DNA from: Pseudanabaena sp.
GTDB taxonomy: Bacteria; Cyanobacteriota; Cyanobacteriia; Pseudanabaenales; Pseudanabaenaceae
Direction: 5' to 3'
Assembly: GCA_003249015.1 (NCBI GenBank)
Contig: QBLS01000006.1
Location: 1-64,000 of the forward strand
DNA: 64,000 nucleotides
Made by a program: the position numbers and the translations under genes. Below are positions 60,277-64,000 of this stretch, piece by piece. How positions within the stretch are numbered: position 1 is the stretch's first letter; the number at the start of each line of letters is the position of its first letter. A model generated the notes under the pieces. It was not told the DNA's origin, did no database searches, and was given only the letters and a program-made list of their open reading frames with translations.

Positions 60277-62301
60277 ATGTCAACAACATTCCTAGAAATC
60301 GATCACGTTAGTCGTGTTTTTAAAAATGATAAAGGGCTGCCCTTTGTCGCCATTAAAGATGTCTATTTTGAAATGAAGGAAGGCGAGTTTGTCTCAATTA
60401 TTGGGCATTCTGGCTGTGGTAAGTCAACGGTATTAAATATTCTGTCAGGGTTAGATCGCGCCAGTGAAGGCGGGATTGTTTTGGAAGGTCGTGAAGTACG
60501 CGAACCAGGGCCAGATCGGATGTTGGTGTTTCAAAATCATTCCCTATTGCCTTGGTTAACGGTGCGCCAAAATATTGGTTTGGCGGTAAACCGAGTAATG
60601 CGTCAATTACCAAAGGAGGAAAGAAATCGGATTATTCAAGAAAATATTGATTTAGTTGGGTTAAGTCATGCAGCCGATAAATATCCCAGAGAAATTTCGG
60701 GTGGGATGAAGCAAAGAGTTGGTATTGCAAGGGCTTTGGCAATTAAACCAAAGATTCTTTTACTTGATGAACCTTTTGGCGCGTTAGATGCTTTGACCAG
60801 AGGACGCTTACAAGAAAAGTTAATGCAGATCTGTGATGAGCATAAAATCTCGGCAGTGATGATCACCCATGATGTCGATGAAGCATTACTCCTTAGCGAT
60901 CGCGTCGTAATGATGACCAATGGACCTGAAGCCAAAATCGGTCAAGTTCTCACGGTCGATCTGCCCCATCCGCGCAAGCGTTTAGAAACCGTTAATCATC
61001 CTAACTATTACCGTCTGCGTGGTGAAGTTGTGAACTTCCTCGATCGCCAAAAGCAGATCAAGCTAGATCGCCTGAAGATGAAGAGCAACGCCGCCATCAG
61101 CATGGGCAACATCGAGAAAACCAATCTCACCATTGGTTACATTCCACTCACGGACTGCGCTCCCTTTGTGGTGGCTCAGGAGAAGGGACTATTTGCCAAG
61201 TATGGTTTAGATGTTACTCTCTCCAAAGAAACCAGTTGGAACGATCTCGCTGAAGGTATTCGCGAAGGTCGCCTTGATGCCGCGCAGATGGTGACAGGAC
61301 TCCCCCTTGCTATTACTTTAGGCATGGGAAATAAAATCCCTGTGCCTGTGGTCACATCCCTCACCCTCAGTCGCAATGGCAACGCGATTACTCTCAGTAA
61401 AAAGCTCCAAGAAGCAGGAGTTCATGATCTCGCTTCGTTGAAGACCTACATCGATAGCTTCCAAGATGCCTACAACCCTGCTTTGGGCATGGTACATCAT
61501 GCTTCGATGCACAATTTCATGCTGCGGCATTGGCTGGCGAGTGGCGGCATTCAGCCCGATAAGGATGTGGATGTAATCGTAATTCCACCACCACAAATGG
61601 TGTCGAACTTGATGGCAAATAATATTATTGGCTACTGTGTCGGCGAACCTTGGAATGTGCGGGCTGTAGATAGCAATGTCGGTTTTGTAGTTGCCACTGA
61701 CCTAGATATTTGGCAAGGACATCCCGAAAAGGTTTTAGGAGTTCGCAAAGAATGGGCGGAACAATATCCCCATACGCACTTGGCACTGGTGAAAGCTTTG
61801 CTAGAAGCAGCACAGTTCTGTGAACCCCTAGAAAATCGCGATGAAATTATATTGATGCTGTCACAGCAACAGTATTTGAATCTATCCCCCGTTTACATTC
61901 GTCCAGGATTTGCGGGGCCCTATCGCGTGAATACGATGGAGGCGAAGTATTACAAAGACTTCTGTCAATTTGGTGTGGGGAATATGCCCTCTCGTAAAGA
62001 ACAGTTGTGGGTACTTACGCAAATGGCAAGATGGGGCTTAGTTAACTTCCCTGAAAACTATGCTGAGGTGATCTATAACCTATTGGCAACCGATGTCTAT
62101 CATCAGGCAGCAAAGGAATTAAACATTGAGGTTACAGAAGAAGATCGCGAAGCGATCGCCTTGACTGACGGCTCCACCTTCGATGCCAACGATCCGATCG
62201 CCGCTTTAAGTGCCATGCCCTATTCCCAATTCACGGAACCTGTACATTTTGACTCTGTAAAAGGCTTCGCCAGCAAAAAAGTTGCCACAGCAAGGCATTA
62301 A
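60277..62301 (+). CDS. nrtC: nitrate ABC transporter ATPase fused to NrtA-like domain
   Basis: 674 residues. An ABC domain (1-255; GHSGCGKST, EISGGMKQRV, ILLLDEPFGALD, MITHDVDEA) joins a binding-protein-like domain (~275-674; LTIGYIPLTDCAPFVVAQEKGLFAKYG). In Synechococcus the C-terminal domain of NrtC senses ammonium-linked signals and shuts transport down. It follows nrtD by 33 bp. Confidence 0.95.
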   Translation: MSTTFLEIDHVSRVFKNDKGLPFVAIKDVYFEMKEGEFVSIIGHSGCGKSTVLNILSGLDRASEGGIVLEGREVREPGPDRMLVFQNHSLLPWLTVRQNIGLAVNRVMRQLPKEERNRIIQENIDLVGLSHAADKYPREISGGMKQRVGIARALAIKPKILLLDEPFGALDALTRGRLQEKLMQICDEHKISAVMITHDVDEALLLSDRVVMMTNGPEAKIGQVLTVDLPHPRKRLETVNHPNYYRLRGEVVNFLDRQKQIKLDRLKMKSNAAISMGNIEKTNLTIGYIPLTDCAPFVVAQEKGLFAKYGLDVTLSKETSWNDLAEGIREGRLDAAQMVTGLPLAITLGMGNKIPVPVVTSLTLSRNGNAITLSKKLQEAGVHDLASLKTYIDSFQDAYNPALGMVHHASMHNFMLRHWLASGGIQPDKDVDVIVIPPPQMVSNLMANNIIGYCVGEPWNVRAVDSNVGFVVATDLDIWQGHPEKVLGVRKEWAEQYPHTHLALVKALLEAAQFCEPLENRDEIILMLSQQQYLNLSPVYIRPGFAGPYRVNTMEAKYYKDFCQFGVGNMPSRKEQLWVLTQMARWGLVNFPENYAEVIYNLLATDVYHQAAKELNIEVTEEDREAIALTDGSTFDANDPIAALSAMPYSQFTEPVHFDSVKGFASKKVATARH

Positions 62302-62302
62302 G

Positions 62303-62536
62303 ACCCTCACCCCTAGCCCCTCTCCCAAAAGGGGAGAGGGGGATAAGTTATTTGCTATAGCGAGAGTTACTAATGATCCCCCTCAATCCCCCTTATAAAG
62401 GGGGAAGAAGAAAATTCTCCCCCCTTTACAAGGGGGGCTGGGGGGGATCGGAATTTTGAAACGCAAATGGCAAATAAGCCATCAAACAATAACAATTCAG
62501 AATCAATTCCCAATTACCAATCCCCAATCCCCAATC
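62303..62536. repeat. G/C-run repeats between nrtC and narB
   Basis: A CCCCTCTCCCAAAAGGGGAGAGGGG hairpin, then CCCCCTTATAAAGGGGG and CCCCCCTTTACAAGGGGGG hairpins, then repeated CCAATCCCC units. This is common cyanobacterial intergenic repeat material; the narB ATG follows at once. Confidence 0.7.
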
Positions 62537-64000
62537 ATGTCCACTTCCCTCAAAACCATCAAAACTCTCTGCCCCTATTGTGGGGTTGGCTGTGGTTTGG
62601 AGGTGGTAGAAACGGGTAAAGAACCAACACTCAAATTTCCCGATCGCTTTAAAGTGCGAGGCGATCGCGCCCATCCATCAAGTCAGGGCATGGTTTGTGT
62701 GAAAGGGGCGACCGTTGCCGAATCCATTCAGAAGGATCGCTTACTGCATCCGATGATGCGCGATCGCTTGGGCGATCAGTTCCATCAAGTGAGTTGGGAT
62801 GAGGCTCTAGAGGCGATCGCTGCACGGATGCAAAGGGTAATCGATACAAAGGGAGGCGATGCCCTCTGTATGTATGGTTCTGGACAGTTCCAAACCGAAG
62901 ACTACTATGTGGCACAAAAACTATTTAAGGGCTGTTTAGGAACCAATAATTTTGATGCTAACTCACGACTCTGTATGTCTTCGGCAGTGTCGGGCTATGT
63001 CAAAAGCTTCGGCTCCGATGGTCCTCCCTGCTGCTATGAAGACTTTGATTTGACCGATTGTCTCTTTGCGATCGGCACAAATACGGCGGAATGCCATCCC
63101 ATTATTTTTAATCGTTTTCGCAAGCGCCATAAAAAGGAAGCTCACGTTAAGCTAATTGTGGTCGATCCGCGCCGTACCCAAACTGCGGAAGTTGCCGATT
63201 TGCATCTAGCGATTCAACCAGGAACAGATATTGATTTATTAAATGGAATCGCGCATTTACTATTACTTTGGGGAAAATGCGATCGCGCCTTTATCGAAAA
63301 TCACACCAATGGCTTTACAGAATTTCAAGCCATCACTCAACATTACACCCCCGAATTTGTAGCGCGGCGCTGTGTCATCAGCATTGAGGAGCTAGAACTA
63401 GCGGCAAAATATTGGGCAGAATCGCCACGAGTTCTCTCCATTTGGTCAATGGGTGTCAATCAATCAGTCCAAGGCACGGCAAAAGTTCAGTCAATCATTA
63501 ATCTGCATTTGCTCACAGGTCAAATAGGCAAAGAGGGCGCAGGCGCTTTCTCACTGACAGGACAACCCAACGCAATGGGCGGTCGGGAAGCGGGTGGATT
63601 AGCCCATTTACTCCCTGGTTATCGCTTTGTCACCAATCCCGATCACCGTGCCGAACTAGAAGCACTCTGGCAATTGCCCAAGGGCAGTATTTCGCCGCAG
63701 GTTGGGCGCACCGCTTGGGATATCGTGCGCGGATTGGAAGCCGATCAAGTGGACTTTCTCTGGATCGCTGCCACAAATCCTGCGGTGAGTTTTCCTGATT
63801 TGGTAAGGACTAAGGCTGCCTTAAGGCGATCGCCCTTCACCGTTTATCAAGATGCCTATTTTCCCACCGAAACCTCTGAGTTTGCCCATGTCTTATTACC
63901 CGCCACCCAATGGAGCGAAAAGACTGGCACAATGACTAATTCAGAACGATGCGTCACTCTCTGCCAAGCCTTTCAACCGCCTCTTGGGGAAGCAAAAGCT
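62537..64000 (+). CDS. narB: assimilatory ferredoxin-nitrate reductase (3' end outside window)
   Basis: 488 codons are visible, open to the right edge; full NarB is ~700-730 residues. The N-terminal [4Fe-4S] site is [10 protein letters not shown] (Cys 12, 15, 19) with MVCVKG as the fourth ligand region. The molybdenum ligand region is [13 protein letters not shown]. Then [14 protein letters not shown] and [13 protein letters not shown] contact the Mo-bis-MGD cofactor. It reduces nitrate to nitrite for NirA. Last known gene of the operon, separated from nrtC by 235 bp of repeats. Confidence 0.95.
   Translation, partial: MSTSLKTIKTLCPYCGVGCGLEVVETGKEPTLKFPDRFKVRGDRAHPSSQGMVCVKGATVAESIQKDRLLHPMMRDRLGDQFHQVSWDEALEAIAARMQRVIDTKGGDALCMYGSGQFQTEDYYVAQKLFKGCLGTNNFDANSRLCMSSAVSGYVKSFGSDGPPCCYEDFDLTDCLFAIGTNTAECHPIIFNRFRKRHKKEAHVKLIVVDPRRTQTAEVADLHLAIQPGTDIDLLNGIAHLLLLWGKCDRAFIENHTNGFTEFQAITQHYTPEFVARRCVISIEELELAAKYWAESPRVLSIWSMGVNQSVQGTAKVQSIINLHLLTGQIGKEGAGAFSLTGQPNAMGGREAGGLAHLLPGYRFVTNPDHRAELEALWQLPKGSISPQVGRTAWDIVRGLEADQVDFLWIAATNPAVSFPDLVRTKAALRRSPFTVYQDAYFPTETSEFAHVLLPATQWSEKTGTMTNSERCVTLCQAFQPPLGEAKA

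Noticed and set aside
1-64000. CRISPR array or group II intron
   Set aside because: I saw no regularly spaced 25-40 bp direct repeats and no intron reverse transcriptase or domain V; the repeats here are palindromic and irregularly spaced.

Overview
The window is cyanobacterial chromosome. The evidence is many HIP1 octamers (GCGATCGC) spread through genes on both strands, plus a cyanobacterial gene set: rubA, ycf48, ftrV, cruF, the nirA-nrtABDC-narB nitrate operon, a DUF3854 primase and a PEP-CTERM-like surface protein. Long perfect intergenic hairpins and dispersed palindromic repeats resemble those of filamentous Pseudanabaena-type genomes. The genus is an inference, not a finding.

Layout. 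(1) 1-3090 is the right end of an integrated genetic element. It holds a primase-helicase gene cut by the window edge, a small HTH gene and a small cysteine-rich gene, and ends at a 46-bp fragment of the 3' part of a tRNA-Thr(CGT), the classic footprint of tRNA-targeted integration. (2) 3278-20847 is mostly housekeeping: a Ski2-like helicase, an L,D-transpeptidase, a LysE exporter, a YidD protein with a cysteine-rich tail followed directly by sdhA, cruF, a PgpH-type HD phosphodiesterase, rnpB, a SpoIID-domain protein, a pterin dehydratase, galE, and rimP-nusA-ylxR. (3) 21162-36033 is a cell-surface and exopolysaccharide region: a membrane glycosyltransferase, a ferredoxin, a decayed IS982-type transposase, a sorting-signal surface protein, two GT4 glycosyltransferases, a Wzc-like co-polymerase/kinase and a polyprenyl-phosphate sugar transferase. 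A 1243-residue NB-ARC/WD40 STAND protein lies among them on the opposite strand. The region has long gene-free leaders and a recurring TATAACT direct-repeat motif. (4) 36051-54530 is again core: cobQ, rubA-ycf48, plsC, rsmA, a GNAT, rsfS, ftrV, a TPR glycosyltransferase, a decayed IS1, a VWA protein, gloB, tRNA-Gln, a GDP-mannose-type fusion enzyme, pyrF, a DUF151 nuclease, a RodZ-like protein and an RsuA/RluB pseudouridine synthase. (5) 55019-64000 is the nitrate assimilation operon behind a textbook NtcA-activated promoter. Nitrate is imported by NrtABCD, reduced to nitrite by NarB (cut by the right edge) and to ammonium by NirA.

The least ordinary signals are the attachment-site fragment with its replication module; a modular, nested palindromic repeat family (outer TATAGC arms, middle arms, GGCGGCGC-gaa-GCGCCGCC core); TATAACT direct repeats at helical-turn spacing at three places in the surface region; and a strong promoter far upstream of the first glycosyltransferase with a possible 23-residue peptide behind it. 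No CRISPR array, prophage structural gene or clear multi-gene defence operon was seen.
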